64,000 nt of DNA from an uncultured Ilyobacter sp. Its GTDB lineage: Bacteria > Fusobacteriota > Fusobacteriia > Fusobacteriales > Fusobacteriaceae. The DNA lies in NCBI RefSeq assembly GCF_963668085.1, contig NZ_OY764058.1, forward strand, positions 310,001 to 374,000, given 5' to 3'. Below the pieces are notes generated by a model that searched no databases, was not told the DNA's origin, and saw only the letters and a program-made list of their open reading frames with translations. Made by a program: the position numbers and the translations under genes. This document shows, piece after piece, positions 63,934-64,000 of the stretch. Within the stretch, counting starts at the first letter, position 1. Every line of letters starts with the position of its first letter.

Positions 63934-64000
63934 ATGAGACAAAAAATGCTTAAGCTTATAGTTCTTTTAAGTTTGTTGATGTCCTCTACTTCTTATGCTC
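63934..64000 (+). CDS. Exported protein, N-terminus only (partial)
   Basis: ATG at 63934, eight bases after AGGAGG, opens a frame running off the window. The 22 residues visible are a signal peptide (MRQKMLKLIVLL... SSTSYA). Product unknown. A TATAAT at 63886-63891 may be its -10. Confidence 0.6.
   Translation, partial: MRQKMLKLIVLLSLLMSSTSYA

Noticed and set aside
1..64000. CRISPR arrays, tRNA or rRNA genes
   Set aside because: No regularly spaced short repeats and no tRNA- or rRNA-like sequence was seen on reading either strand.

Overview
The window is a stretch of bacterial chromosome, AT-rich and densely coding, with strong AGGAGG-type ribosome binding sites. Gene content is that of a diderm anaerobe: a TolC/adaptor/RND tripartite pump and many lipoproteins occur beside genes more familiar from Firmicutes (GlnK/GlnL-type two-component system, CvfB, HD/alarmone-type hydrolase, type III glutamine synthetase). 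This mix, with sodium-type symporters and short two-gene chromate transporters, suggests a fusobacterium (Ilyobacter/Propionigenium/Cetobacterium-like). That assignment is inference, because no rRNA or tRNA gene is present to confirm it.

Layout. 1-2.7 kb: end of a TRAP-type permease, then a GlnK/GlnL-like sensor and regulator. 2.8-6 kb (minus strand): YaiI-family protein, an MscS channel, and a Kef-type antiporter fused to a PTS EIIA domain. 6.2-7.4 kb: a complete IS4-like insertion sequence. 7.6-12.5 kb: the mglBAC galactose ABC transporter with a ROK regulator. 12.6-24.9 kb: housekeeping and stress genes (MscS-like, SlyD, HAD phosphatase, metal-binding protein, RseC, CvfB, phosphoesterase, chromate transporter pair, an unusual VWA-like/HD protein, ProC, alkaline phosphatase with YibE/F). 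Two families of dispersed repeat occur here. The larger, at 16.0-16.5 kb, looks like a MITE with subterminal hairpins and has a 180-bp identical inverted partial copy at 25.4 kb. 25.6-34.9 kb: efflux operon, MerR regulator, SGNH esterase, PHP protein, cardiolipin synthase. 35-41.8 kb: Lon, a degenerate SIR2-like gene split by a frameshift in an A9 run, a small leader ORF ending in a terminator hairpin, and glnN.

41.9-53.5 kb: MscS, a repeat-type lipoprotein, two small exported proteins, an OmpR-type two-component system, a CPA2 antiporter behind a fluoride riboswitch with a consensus promoter, an asparaginase, dnaN, a uridine-kinase-like protein and a lipid kinase. 53.7-56.5 kb: a tandem glycine riboswitch controlling an AgcS-type Na+:amino-acid symporter, then transaldolase. 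56.7-62.6 kb (minus strand): an oligopeptide transporter operon oppBCDFA. The window ends in an uncharacterised membrane protein and the start of an exported protein.

Common themes are nitrogen and amino-acid nutrition (GlnK/GlnL, GlnN, AnsA, ProC, AgcS, Opp), ion and osmotic homeostasis (three MscS-family proteins, two CPA2 antiporters, fluoride sensing) and envelope stress or export. The least explained items are the frameshifted SIR2-like gene beside lon, the leader ORF/attenuator before glnN, the VWA-like/HD fusion and the MITE-like repeat. No CRISPR array, rRNA, tRNA or prophage was seen.
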